Positions 12,687-27,600 of a stretch of 64,000 nucleotides of DNA are shown here, one piece after another (position 1 is the stretch's first letter; every line of letters starts with the position of its first letter). A program made the translations under genes and the position numbers. The notes under the pieces are model-generated. The model searched no databases, was not told where the DNA came from, and was given only the letters and a program-made list of their open reading frames with translations. The stretch comes from Dipetalonema caudispina. Lineage: Eukaryota; Nematoda; Chromadorea; Rhabditida; Onchocercidae. The DNA lies in the NCBI GenBank assembly GCA_013365325.1, contig JABVXV010000239.1, positions 34,938-98,937 of the forward strand, read 5' to 3'.

Positions 12687-15674
12687 ATGATATGGGCATT
12701 ACTGCTGCTACCATTAATTGCAGCACATATCAGGCTAATATATCCACCAACCCGGTATCCATTCCTGAATTATTCCATCGATAGCGGAAAAAGCCAAGAA
12801 CCATGTGGTATACCCAAAGATCCAAAAGGTTAACTAATTCATTATTTTTTATTTCGTTGTGCTACGTTAAATAATTTAATTTATTTATTACTTCTTCTTT
12901 CTTTTTAGCCTTCAACAAATTTAAATATTATGGAACTTTCTTGGAAATTTTCAAGTTTTGAACCTTTGTTTGCAAGAAGAGCAAGCCAATTATAAATAAT
13001 AATACAATTCTACAATTAATAAATAGAAAAAAAAAAGAGAATTGATGATGATAGGATCAAATTAATTCCAAAATTTTTTTGTGAAATACTTGGAAAAATA
13101 TGCTCTGCAATACTACCAACTACTTCCTTACTTCCACTGCATCAATTTTAAAATTGAATCAAGAAAATAAATAAGGAAATTAAAAAAAAATCATCTAAAT
13201 TCATCTATGAGATAGTTTTTCCTTTTGCAATTTTTTTTTTTTTTTTGTAATGGTTGTTTGCCTCGTCCTCATTTCATACCTCATGTCTTTCCTAATTTTT
13301 CCTTTCAGTGCCATTACAACTTTTTGATGTATGTAAAACCAGTACTGATTAAAAACTACCGTTGTAATTTGGTTGGAATCAAAGTGAAGTAAGATCTGGC
13401 AGCAATTAATAAATTAGAAAGTGGTTGCAATTTCAAAATTAGAGCTAATTAAAATCGTTGAGTAAAAATATTCTGAAATAATATTTCAGTCGAGGGGAAG
13501 AGAACAACGGAACAGAAGTTTTCGAAGTTTTGAAAATTCGTAATTTTGATTTTTTATGAAACTGGATTTTCAAAATAGTCTTATTAACTAGTTTTTTTTT
13601 CATATTTACTTTTCTTTACTTTACAAAATGGTAATGAGTTATTTAAATCTCAGATACATTTTTTTTTTTTCTTGAAGAAGTCGATCAGAATTAAATAATT
13701 TCGGACAACCTATATTTCACTTCATTCATAACAAAATTATTTCACCAATTCGATAATTTTATGTAGGACTATTTTTTTAAATTATAAATATTGGGAAATT
13801 TATGCATGGCAAAAAATTTGTCATTTTTTCATCCCTTTTTTCGTCATAATTCTTCCACGAAAAAAAATGAAATCTATAAATCGAAATCTACATTTTTTTA
13901 CTAAAGCAGAAACTTTTATCTTCGATTTAAAAAAATACCTTGAAATTTCAAAGCCGCAAATTGCAATATAATAGTAGGAAATTCCTTTTTCTTTGATATA
14001 TATCTCGAAAAAAAATGCTTTAAAATTATATACATGTTAAGCATTTGTTGAAAATTCACGCATAAATGACCTTGAGTTGAATGAAACAAAATCCAAGGGC
14101 ATATATAACGCATAAATTTCATTTCGTTCAAAAAGTTGAAAGGATAAGATAAGAGGTTAAAGAAGTTCGGTCACTCAATTGGAAATCACAGAAATGTCGC
14201 ATGTTACACATTGTCATTCTCCTCATCATCATCATTATCATCATCAATAACAACAATATTATATGTTATTGTAGCGGAGCTCATAATTTTCAATAAAAAG
14301 CGCATTGCGCTTTTTTTTACATTTGAAGAAATACGATTAACATATAATAAATGAAAGGAAAAAAATAGCAAGATTTTTCCAAAAAAATTACTATGTTGCT
14401 GGAATAATAATTTTTACGAAATAATTACTATTTTCCACACATTTGAAAAATAAATATCTATCAAATACACCTATTTAAAATATTGAATATGTCTAAATAA
14501 TGACATCATAATTACCTGTAATATTATTAGCACTACTATCCCAACAATAATATTTTGCATTACTTTGAGAAATTGTTTATTAATTAGATAGTAATGGTCA
14601 CTATAAACTAATACTTTCTATAATCATTTTTTCATGCAATATAATATGTTCGCTTCTATTAAGAAATTACGATAATGCGTACTGTGCATTTACAGTACCC
14701 TGTTATCCTAAAAATTTGTTTAGTACAGTATCAATCCTGAAATTAATTCATTTAATTAATTCAGTTCTAGTTATACTAGTAAATAAACAATTGCTGGGCA
14801 TATGAATATTTACTTTATCAATTAAATTATTGATACTACTACCATGAAATTTGAATTTATATCATATTTATTCATTCCGTTATAGGTATCGTAACATGGC
14901 TACGATCCGGCGAAGATGTTAATATCACTTGGTTTCAGTCGATATCTCATAATGTACGGTTTCGCTTATTCATCAAATGCCTTCGTTCGTAATTTTAATG
15001 AAATTTGACATGGATAAAAAAGAATTCAGTTGCTCACAATCTATCATTTCTTTTTTCTCTCGTTTTTCTTTTTGTAAAATGAACAATTTAAATGAGTAGG
15101 TCGAAAGAATTAATTCAAATTGTCATCATTGTTAAAGATTAAATTTAAGGGAAATTTGAAATTAGAGTTATTGAACGAAATGGATCAAATGATTGCAGTC
15201 TTGTCACCAATTACAAATATTAACACCGATGATAGAGCATCGTAATTTTTTCAAATTAACTTCTTTTATATATCTGACAAAATTTTCATAGCGAAAGTCA
15301 ATAGAAAATGAATTTTTCTTCTTTACTCAATAAGTAAAAGTTTATTTAGCAAGTGAACATTTTATATTCAGTATTTTAGTCTTTGATTGATAATATTAAT
15401 ATTTTCTTGGAAATTCATTAAACAATTCAGATTTACTAGGATTACTTCATACGATATAGCTCCTTGTTGCAATATTAAATTTGATAAAATAATAATTTAA
15501 TCTCAACAATTTTTCCAAAAATTCCATGTTATTTCAGGAAAACAACAGCGACAATAATGTTACCGAAAAATTACGAATGCTACAATTGTGTAATACGAAT
15601 TATCCGACAAGCTACTGAAATCGGGAAAATTAATTTATCCTATTACACATGTGCTGATGTGAACATTGTCAATG
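12687..15674 (+). CDS. Exons 1-3: leader and N-terminal His / LPMO-like (X325-type) domain
   Basis: Residues 1-127. A hydrophobic leader (residues 2-13) ends Ala-Ala and is followed by His14, so signal peptidase cleavage would leave histidine at the mature N-terminus. Next come PPTR (20-23), PCGIP (39-43), a TW...H segment with His69, and paired cysteines C96-x2-C99 with C120 in a CADV motif. An N-terminal His, a second His and a PCG-type motif resemble copper-binding LPMO-like, BIM1-like or X325 domains. The leader is short (13 residues), so either the start is upstream in an unseen exon or cleavage lies elsewhere. Catalytic activity is not implied. Confidence 0.55.
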
Positions 15675-18600
15675 GTAAGTGTCAGGAGATAATGAAATAA
15701 CATCAGGACGGAAATATCCGGTTCTTCGAACAATTTCAATCAATTCATTCACTTCATAAACGAATTGATCCATCATTAGGATTAATTCAATTTCGAGATT
15801 TCTGCCTTGTTACTTAGAAATGGCACAAAAATGGAAAAAAATCTCTTTACGCATCAAAATATTAAAAAAGAAGAAAGGAACTTTACTGTTGACTAAAATT
15901 GATTGAAATTTACACACCTTACAAAAAAGAAAGAAATGTGACCTATGTAACTAACAAATATTTCCAAAATGTTATATCCTTTCAAGCAAAAAAAGCTTCT
16001 TTTTTCTTTTTTCTGAACTTTAAATTGAAGAATAGATTTTTTTTTTCAAAAAAAAATCTATAAAAATTGGTAAGATTTAAAAGTGTATAGATGAATAATA
16101 ATTAATAGAAATAAAGAAGAAATATCATTATTTATTGATTGGAAAACCTTCACGTCAGCTGTTTTTTTTTTTCCTTTCTTCGATTTGATAAATTTGAAGT
16201 ACAAATTTATCTCATTTTATTTCAACGTTCCGGTTTTTCCTGTTTTTGGATATATGAGTATTTTAGCTAATGTTAAGATGAATGCTTTTTTTAAACGTGG
16301 AAGAGAAATTACTCAATGGCATAAAAATTTAACAAGGATAAGTGCGAAATTAACCATTTCAATTTAATGATTTATTGAATTTTTAGAAATCCCAGATGGT
16401 GATACATGTCTGGGTAATGGAAACAGGAAACACGGAATATGTGAATGTAATTCGCATTCATCCGGTGACAATTGCCAATATCACGGTACTGTAATGCAGT
16501 CAATTTTTTTTTTCTTTCGTTTGCAATTATTTAATCAATTTTTATAATTTTAATATTGAAACTACAGACTTATTGGTAGCAAATTTGGATGAATTGACGA
16601 CAAATTTAGAAACGTTTTTAAGATAACTAACTACATTACTTAATCAAAATCTTTTAGCAATAACCTTTCACAAAGAATAATAGAACAACAATGTGGTAAT
16701 TATCTAAAGATAGGAATAGTTTAATTATCTAAAGATAGGAATAGTTTTTTTTTTTTTTTTTATAAGTTTTCAAAATTTTATACAATCAGAAAATTAACAA
16801 GTTATCGGATTCAGGTTGTTTCATTATTGATGTGTTGATACAATACAGATCACAACGAGTTTTTTCATTAATTTAATAAAGCTAACTTATTGCTAAAAAT
16901 GTACGTAATTAATCGAAATGTTTTTTCGATTAAGTTTTTAAATTTTTTTGTAACTCTCAAAATCGAGTTGTCTAACTATTTATATATTGATATAGAAATG
17001 GCTCTGACGAGTTAATTGATTGGTTTAAAATAGTTGAGGCTATTTATCAGTTAAACAAATATTATCAGAGTATTAATAATATTATGACAGTATGATTGTT
17101 ATGTTATAATAATATTACTACCGAATTTTGCAAATTAGTTAATGACCATATTTAAATTAATTTTGCACATGATATTATATTTAAATTAGCCAAGTAATAT
17201 CATAATATTAGTATCCTAGTATTAAATAACATAATATTTGTTCCCTATCAATTAATTAGCCAAATCTTGGCTAGTCTTTCGCTTTATGATATCATTTGAT
17301 TTTAATGATTTTTTAAGAAAAGGATACAAATCATTCAATGCTGACATGCAAATAACATTATCCAACTTTAATTCATGCTTGAAATTTTTACTACAATATC
17401 TAAACAAATATTTACGTAACATATCATTAGCAGCATAAAACTGCATGCATTTTTATGAAAATGCATGCAAATTTCATGTTTTTAAAAAACATTTGATAGC
17501 AAAGCAATGTCTTATAATTTATGTTTAATTGCAAAGCAATTTCTGATATATTCTTCTTATTTGGAATAATTGCCATAAGATATATTTGACAAATTTTAAC
17601 ATTTTTTTTTTTTGATGTTCACATTTAATCATTATATTTTATATTAAATTGTGTTAGAATTGTTAAATTTTTTCAAATTCTGTCAATTATTTCATTCAAA
17701 CTATCACATTTTAATTGCATTGATCAGATTGTAGATTAATTATGGTATAGTTTTTGATTTTTTCTCATTCAGATTAATTATTTAATTAGATTAATTATGA
17801 TATAATTGGGGGATTTCTTTTTTTTTTTTTTTACAGATGAATGTACAGATGACAATGATTGTAATAGCCACGGAAAATGTGTTGTAATTCCGAATGATCC
17901 GATAACAATGAAGCAATGCTTTTGTCAACGAGGTTATTTTGGGCGAATGTGTCAACAAGGTATCATTTTTCTGTTTCTTTTCAATTATTTTACCGTTTAC
18001 AGTAATCTGGACGATATTCCATATAACTGTTTTTCCGTAAATGTATTTTCATACAAAAAATGTATGATTTTGAGAAATTTCCGATACATATGAATTAGTA
18101 AACGTAATTTGATGGATTAAAATATATTATTATAATATTATTTACATTAAATTCCTATCATTATAAAGTTTGTTCACGTTTAAAACGTGATTTTTTTCGA
18201 AACGTATTATTTAACTCCTGGACGGATGTTTGGAATAAAAATCCTGAAATGTCTATATTTGAAACTTAATGCAAAATATGAGAAGTCCATGTAGTATTGC
18301 TACTATTAAAGAATTTGATCACAATAACTTTTTGCGGCCCACTACGTATCGGAAACTTAAATTAATTAATATGGTCAGATAATCATTCACCAGAATATAA
18401 TTTTGAAATCCTTAATTTATTAAACCTAAAATAACTAATTTGTTACCTATAAAAAGTTAATAATCAGCCCAACGAAAATCTCCTCATGCAACATGCAATT
18501 TTATTGAAAAATAATTTGTAAATTATTTTTAAAATAGTTTGAAACACTAAGTTTCAGTAATTTTCGACTATTATTGTTATTATTATTATTTATTATTATT

Positions 18601-21600
18601 ACTATTATTATTCATTATCATGCATTATTATTACGAAAGGTATTCCATCAGCAATGTAACATTCAAATCTCATTGTTATTACGAATGAATATTTCATTAA
18701 TAATGCAATATTCCAATATGAACCGGTTAAAATTTGCATGTCCGAATTTTGTTTGATACATAAAATATATGGTTAAATTCCTAAAATTTTAATTATGCAA
18801 TTTCGTATTCTGTATGAAATATTCTATTAATAATTAAATATATTTTTAGTGTCAAAAAGTTTTACGGATGATTCAGAATTTCTTCCATCATTATATCATA
18901 TGCATCAAGTTGGACAAGATAATGATAAAATTTATTGGAGGATATTACAGGTTAGATGTTACCTTAACATTCAATAACTACTAACTTATCAATTAATCGT
19001 ATCGATAATGTATAAGCAGTGTTATTTCTCAGACTATAATTGATAGATTAATATTAAGCAAGTCTGTAAAATAGGTAACTTATATTCGCGATGAATCAAT
19101 ATAAATCAATAAAATTGAACTACTATAATTATAAACTAATTGTCACTCTGTTTTTTTTTTTGTTCAATCATTCAATGTATCAGATTGCCTTTTAATTTAT
19201 TTCCCTTTTATAGGTTGTAATGAGGGAAATTTTTTTTTTGTTCTTTTTTCTAAATAATAACTATTAAGCTGTTTACATATTTAGTCCTTTTTACAGTCAT
19301 AATTTTAAAAAAAGAAGAAAATTTCATCTGAAAAAAAGAATGCATCATTTGAAAGTTTTATTGAGACTATATTATTTCATTCAAAAAAATGATTGGAAAG
19401 AAAAAAAGAAATATTACATCAATCAAAATTTCGAAACAAGTTATTAAATTCCACCAAATATATTTGTTAATTTTTCTCACAATAAATTCTATCAACTTTT
19501 TATAAGATGAATGAAAAATGAATGTCTATTCAATAAATTATTGTTGATCTGATCAGGAAATAATACTAATTGATTCCAATAATATTTGAAAGAGTTATGT
19601 AATTTATATTAATTATTTACAGGGAGACTCTTGGATAATTTAACAACTTTATAATTTCGCAAAATTTTTCAATTTCAAGAATAATCGCTTTTTATTTTTA
19701 CTTATTTATTTACCTTTTTTAATATTATTTAAAACAAATTTAGAAGAAAGCTTTCTTCATTATATCCAATTTAAAATATACGTTATATTAAATGAACAAT
19801 TAAGGTTAGCAGTCCATAAATAATTTAATGTTTGTATTTTCACATGTTCAAATTTCAATTTCAATTTTATCCTTTTTTTTTGGATTATTTGTGTTTCTGA
19901 ATGGAATGAATTTATCTTTGAATAATTGAATTGTTTATTTACCTTCCAATATCAATCAAAATATTAATTTCTTTCAATATTTTTGTTTATAACCTTTTCA
20001 TAAAGATATATTTTTATTTCATTCAATAAATACGACATTTAAATTAAATTGTCATTAGATAAAACAATTTCTTTGCTCTCAGATTTGATGGAATAGTTAA
20101 ATTTCAAATCGTATATAAAAGAAATTTACTATATTGAATGTGTGGTAATGTAATAGTAGTATTAGTAGTAGTATTAAGCAATTTGTTATTTCCGATAGTA
20201 TAAATTAAGATGGTTGTAGAAATTGGAAACCTTGACCGATATATCATCAATGCAACCAATGTTGAAGTAATGATATAAATACTTTCCTTATCTGACCTTT
20301 TCTTTTCTTCTTTTTTACTTTTTATTGCACATCTTTTCCGATACACATACAATTTCGTCGTCTTTCTGTCATCTTCTACATCTTTAACAAAATATTATTA
20401 ATTTAGATAGTACACATAGAGATACTTTTCGTTGTCATATTATCAACAATATTAAGAAATGGTTCATTCATTGTCTGAAACTAATTAACCATAGAATGAA
20501 AGTAATTTAATTGAATAGGATATAAAAGATTTGCGTTGACAAATATACTTTTATGAAATATGCCGAATATAATTTTAGATATTAAATGAAATTAAAATTA
20601 ATTTTTTCAAATATTTTATGTCATCTGAACGATATAATTTTTGGAAAATTTTAATGCTCATTCTACGAATTATTTAATTACAAGTGAATAGCTATGTTTT
20701 CTAACTTTAATTTATATTTTACATTTTCATCTGATTCAAAATTCTGGGAAATTCTCTTCCTTTCGTATACACACTAATAATTACACTAATTGATACATAA
20801 ATTCGAAATAAAATTAAAAAATATCCAATAAACAGATAATCTCAACCTGAAATATTAATAGCATTTTTTTTCATCAGAGATAAAATGAAACAATTGAAAA
20901 TTATTGTTTGAGTATCAATTATTTAAAACTTCAAAAGATTCATTTTCATTTCAATTGATTCATTTCAATTACTTGTCTTAAAAAGTTCGAAGAATTTTAC
21001 GAATTAAATGATGCAAAATATTATTCTTCACTTATTAGTTAATTTACTGATTTCTATTATCTTCGTTTTAGGATGAAATTGAATTTGTATTAAAATTCAA
21101 AACTGATTCTTGGATTGGTATTGGTTGGAAACCAAAAAGTTCCGATGAATACTGCCTTTCATCGCAGAACACTGCAAATTCACAAGAGAAATTTTCGGAA
21201 GATTCATTGACCACATCATCATGGTGGACATCTCAAACAGTTACTAATAAACAAAACAAAATTGTTACAAATGAAATGCTTCCATCTGAACCGATTAGCG
21301 ATAGTTATTCTTCACCTACGGAAAGTGCTAAAATTGAAAGTGAGGTTTTGAATTAAAAAAAAAAAAAAGAATCAATTCACAAATGCTCTTTAGAATGAAT
21401 TCTTAATTTGAATGGATGGAGTAAAGTTGAAATTTTCAAAATTTGAAATCATAGCAATAAATTTTTTTTCGCAGCATTTTCTCTATTAATTACAAAATTT
21501 TTCGAAAATATACAAGCCTGAGCTTTTTACCATTTTTGTAATTTAAAATATTTAAATGTTTCTATTGATTATTTCGTTTTTTTTTTCTTTTTTGTTTGAT

Positions 21601-24600
21601 TGCCAGATAAATCGTAATAATGCAACAGAATCATGTAGTAATTTATACATTGATTTGTAGAAATTTGTAATGAAAATGAGGAATTTTCTCATTGTCCGGA
21701 ATTCACTCGCCAATGTGAAGCATCTTGCGATTGGACAAAATTTCCGGAAACAATACCAAATTGTCCACGTACTTGTGGTATACCAAAATGCGTCTGTAAA
21801 GAAGGCTTTGTTCGATCAGCAAATGATAATAATACCTGTGTAGCATTTCACTTTTGTTCTGATGAGGTAAACAATGAAGAAAATAAATTTCGATTTCAAT
21901 TTTTTTTTTTTACCTTTCTTTTCCCTGAAGGATAAATCATTTTTCATTTTTAATTATTTTGTGTTTTGTTTCGTAAAATATTTTATGAAATATTAAGCAG
22001 ATTTTTTTTTTTTTCGCTAAACATAAAATAATTTCAAATTTATTTTATATTAATTATTTTATTCATTTGTAACAGGCTGAAATAGAATGTCCAATTAATT
22101 CAACTTGGGCAAAATGTGGTATTGCTTGTGAGCCAACATGTGAAAATATGTATGATACATCACCATGTCCAGCAAGTTGTGATGAACCAGCTTGTACATG
22201 TGCTGATAATTATGTTAGGTACAAAGGAAATTGCATCTTTTGGGGAGATTGTCCAAGTAAGTGCCAAAAAAAAAACCATTATCATTATCATTATCATTAT
22301 CTTTGCTTTATCTGTATAACACAAAATATCTTTGAAATATTTGTAATATCAAATATTTTTTAATCATTAATTAGAGTGTGAAATATTTCTAGTATCAAAT
22401 GATTTTTATTCATTAATTTAATAAAAACATAATGCTAAATAGTATTAAACAATAATTTTCAAAATTAATAATTCAAACTTTGATTGAAATTCCAAAAATA
22501 CTAAAACGATAAAAGATTATAAATAATGCTTACTTTAGATCTTGAACAACGCTTTGCATCTGATTTTACTACTTCAACACCAACAAAAATAACTGAAGCA
22601 GGAGGATCGGTTTCCGAACAAATGGAATTCAATTCTGCTAATATCGATAATCAGACGAAAATACCAACCGTAACAGCAATAACAACAACTGTTGAAAGTG
22701 AAGTAGTATCCGGTAGCTTAACTTGTGGTATCAATGAAACAATTAACGAATGTGGTCGAGCCTGTGAAGCAAATTGTAAAAATGTAAGTTTGGTTTAATT
22801 AATTTAATATCGATTTCTAACAAGCGATATTTCTGATTCCTACACTGTATAATTCAGTAATACTATGCAATACCCAACGATCATTGTTAGCATCTAGTTT
22901 TGCCGAATCTAAAATCCAAATTTGATAATAGCCATTGAAATTAATTTCATTCTAGGCTGTTGCATTCTTTCATCAAAGAAATCGGAATTTGAATTGGAAG
23001 AAAAGAAAAAGGAAATAGATTGTAATTTAGGATTTAATTTTGTTAGCTGATAACTTTTAACTCTTCTGTTATTTCATTTGAAGAAGAAAAAAAATTAATT
23101 CAGGTTATTCAATGAATTTCAGGTATATTCTCGGGAAAAATGTACGCAATGTTATCGACCTGCATGTGCATGCATCCATGGTTATGCTCGAACTGATGAT
23201 CGATGTGTTCATTGGACTGATTGTCCACGTGAAAGTAAATTTGAACGAAAAATAAAAATATGAAATGAAATTTCGAAAAGATTTCAAATTAAAAAAAAAA
23301 CCAGAATACCTTGACAATAAAAATCTTTAAACTTTCAAATTTTTAATGTTTGGATAGCTTTTTTTAATTTTTTTCGAAAATTTTTGTTGCTTAAATAAGC
23401 CTCTTTTTAAATTTTTATTTTTTAAATTTTTTTTTCTTTTTTTGTAGAAAAGTGTTTTTTTTTCTTTTTTTTCAGATCGTCGTTCATCACATGATCGGCA
23501 ACATAATCCTTCGTTGCGATCACCAAAAACATTGGTGAAAAATGTCGCGGAATATCAAAATGGAACAGAAGCAATGAATTCATCTGTTAAGCCATCAAAT
23601 AATAACGGGAATGAAATACGTGAATTGAATTTGGCGGACGTTGAAGCAGCCGTAAATGATGCAAATCTCGAATCACAAAATATATCCAATGCTAGATCTG
23701 TACCCGTATTGGAATCTGGTATTTTTATTCATTTTTTTTTTTTTTGTAATTTATAATAATTTTCTTGATTAACTGAAACTGAAATCGATACATATATAGC
23801 AGTTAAAATTATTTTAGCATTTAATTTAAAAAAAAAACTAATCATATCTACCTTATTTACCATTTAATTCGAAAAAATTTAGCATTTTAAAAAGATGAAC
23901 AAATAAAACTTCAAAAAAAAAGAGTAAGAAATTAATGATTTTTGCTATATTTGATAATTACAGATTTGTTCATCTTATTTTTTTCCCCTCTCTCTCTCTT
24001 TCTTTCTTTAAATTAAAATTCTCTATTAGATATGGGTGTTTCAGGAGTTGCTGGTGATGTTTGTTACGGTGATTGGCGTTGGCCACCTGGATGTCGTGAT
24101 TGTGATTATCGCATTTCATGGAATTATTTGGATGATACTGATGAGATTGAATTTTCAATCGAAACACGTGCACCATCAAATTGGTGGACAGGTGTTGGTT
24201 TTTCACCTACCGGCACAATGGTAAATTTTCATTGACCCTTTTTTTCCACTGAGATTAAATCTGATAATTCGTTTATCGTTATCATTTATATAAAAGTAAC
24301 ACTACAAAATCACAAATTACCAAAAGTTTTAAATTTTAGCCTAAAAATTTTAGGAAAAGTTTAAATTTTACTGTTTTATTTGAATGATAGATTATGATGA
24401 ACAATAAGGTTCTTTCAGGTAGAAGCTGATATTATTGTTGTAAAAAGTCGAAATGGTGAATTATCCTTACATGATATGTATAGCACGGAATATGGCATAC
24501 CACGTGAAGATAGTAAACAAGATGTTTATACGCCAACCGTAATCGGAACACATGTTAATGGCGTACTAAGGGTACAGTTTACTCGGAAACGTGATACTGG

Positions 24601-27600
24601 TGATCGAAAAGCTGATCATCATTTTTCGGAAACCAACTGTTACAAATTTTTATTTCCGGTTTCTGGTGGACGATTAGAACCGGTTCGTATTCACTTGCTA
24701 TTCTATTGTTTTCTTTTAAGTTATACATATAAATAGATCATTTTATTCATAAAATTCATGAATTCGAGATATTTCGACATTAAACATTTGCTGCTTCATT
24801 TAAAAGGAAAGCAAATAGATTATTTAAAGGTTTCATTCATTTAATCTTGAAAATTTAAATCATACTGAAAGTAATGCTATTATAATAGCAAAATATTTTA
24901 CAAAAGGGTTATCTAAATTACAAATTATCACCATCTGTCCATTTTTCGAGCGGTTTCAAAATTGAACTTGAAGTTGATCATTATGAACTCTCCCAATGCA
25001 TTATTTATCATTACACCATTGTTATCAGGAAAAGTTGCAAGTGGAAAAAATTTATTAAAATTTTTGAAAAAATTTCCTTCTTTGAAATAAAAAATTTATT
25101 TTGTATAATATTTTACTTTAGAATGGCGAACTATCAAAACATATCAATATACCGCATGTGTCAGAAAATAAAATTTGCATCCAAAGTTGTACTGCTCCAC
25201 AAAATCTTCTTTGTAAGATTTTTTGTTTATTTATAATTTTGGTAATTTACAATGTATTTGGTTATTTAATACCAACAATGCTGAATAATTAAGTGTAAAA
25301 TTGCCATAAGTAAATATTGTGCAGAAATTTTTTTTTCCTAATTTCGAATAGCAAAAGATGAAAAGATGAAAAAGTGTTGAGGAATTGAAAGAAGAAGCTA
25401 AATCATACTTTCGAATAAAATGAAAAATTTGATTAATACTAAAGTAACACTAAGCAATTGAATTAAAAAGATTTAATTAACTCTAATTAAAATATAATTT
25501 TAGCTACAAATTCATGCGAAAACGAATATCGTTATCCAACTGGCTGTAGTGGTACTACATGTGATTATATTGCTAAATGGGAATATAGTATGGCTAGGAA
25601 AGATGTAAAATTTGAAATTTCATCAAGAGAATTAGGTCGTTGGACCGGAATCGGTTTCTCGCGGGATGGTCAAATGGCAAACTCAGATATATATACTGGT
25701 TGGGTGTTTGACGGAAAAGCATATGTTACGGATCGATTTGCATATGGTCGTCAACTTCCAGCAATTGATCCAGCTGATCGTCAAGATATTTATGAAATTA
25801 GTGGCAAAGCAGAAGATGACATTCAGGTTTTATCTATTCGTTTATTCAATTTATTGTTTTATTTATCTATAGCAAGTAAAATCTCAATGAATGAATAAAA
25901 GTATTAATTAAAAAAAATATTTCAAAAGTTATTTACCATACGTTTGTAGACAATAACATTCCGTCGAAAGGTACTACCAGCTGATACAATTACCGATTTT
26001 CCACTCAATATGTGCTACTATTTCCTATTCCCAGTCGGTGGCGGACGAGTATTAGCACGGAAGAGTCAAGATTTCCAGAATGCTAAAACGCCGATCGGTT
26101 ATCATGATCTTTATCAGCCCAAAGTTTCACGTACGAAAATTTGCATTTGTGACCAGGTAATTACTTACTTAAATTATCTAATTTCTGTAATATAGTATAT
26201 AATTTGTTCAGTATTATTCGAATTTAATACTTATCAAGATTTGAAAGACTTCCGTGAGCTGAATTATTCTTCATCGATCATTCTTTAGAATTATACTTCA
26301 CTAAATTATCCTTCAGAATCATACTTTAATGAATCATTCTTAGGAATCATGCTTTACTGAATCATTCTTGGAAAAGATATAAGAAAAGAAGGAGAAAGAT
26401 GAGAGAATGTAATCTATTATAAAATATGATTCCATTGATATCGTGTCAATAATATCGTGGATAAGTCAAGCATAAACCATTCTGCAAGCATTGATAAGAC
26501 AATTTAAATGAATTAGAATGAAATGATTAAAAATTTTACAGAATGGAGTGTCAATTGCTTCCAATGATGGACCGCCAGCAGTTCGAAATCGTCGTCGAAT
26601 AAATCAAATGAATATGCCACTTCGTCTAAAGCGACAATTACAAGATCCGTTCGAAGTTCAAATTGATCCCTTTGCAGGAATTGATAAAGGCATACATATT
26701 CGTATCATCATATCATAAATATATTAGATTATATTTGAACAGCTTGAATTAAATGAAAAAATGAAATATGAAGCAAACAGAAGTTTGCATTAATTAAATG
26801 CATAAAGTCACAATGAAAGGAATTTAATAACTGGAAAATAGAACTTATACTCCTTATATCACATCTAACAATGTATTAATTTCTGTTGCAAACATAAATG
26901 CAATATTTTGGAATAAATTTAAATTTGATAGTATTATTATGAAGATACAGAATAGATATATTTTAGGAATTGAAAAGTAAGATTTTTTTTTTTCAAAGAA
27001 GCTAGAATTTTTAGTATCAGAGCAAGATTTTCCAAATGAGGAAAAGATCTCGAAATTGGAAGGTGGAAAATCACCAGCCCATTTATCACTTGAAATCAAA
27101 CAACTTGTTACCGTGGCTGATACTTCAACGACGGCAAGCTCAATCGATCATTCGATAATTGAAGAAAGTAATATCTCTTCACTAACTTCATTAAGTAATA
27201 CTTCATAATTGATTCTAATATTTATTCCAGTGAATGCATCAATTCCGTCAGAAATTATGAAATTGAAATCAGAACCAGAACCAGAGCCATCAACTTCTCT
27301 TTCTTTTGATACAACTACTCCTATAGATGTATCCAAACCGGATTCAGAATCATGGGCTGTATCCGTAACGGAGGAACCAAAACGGAAATCAGAATCAATT
27401 CTAAAGAAATCTCAGGAAGAAGGAAATGAAAAAGGTATTTTACAACTGCTTGCCATTAATCTTTTTAAAAATTCAAATCTGTTAGTATGTTGAAATGATT
27501 TACAAAATTTTTTTTAATAAAAATTTGCAGTGGAAAATCCAATAGATTGTCTTGATATGGTGATAGGAATTTTGATCGATGGTGTGTCACAAGTACGCGA

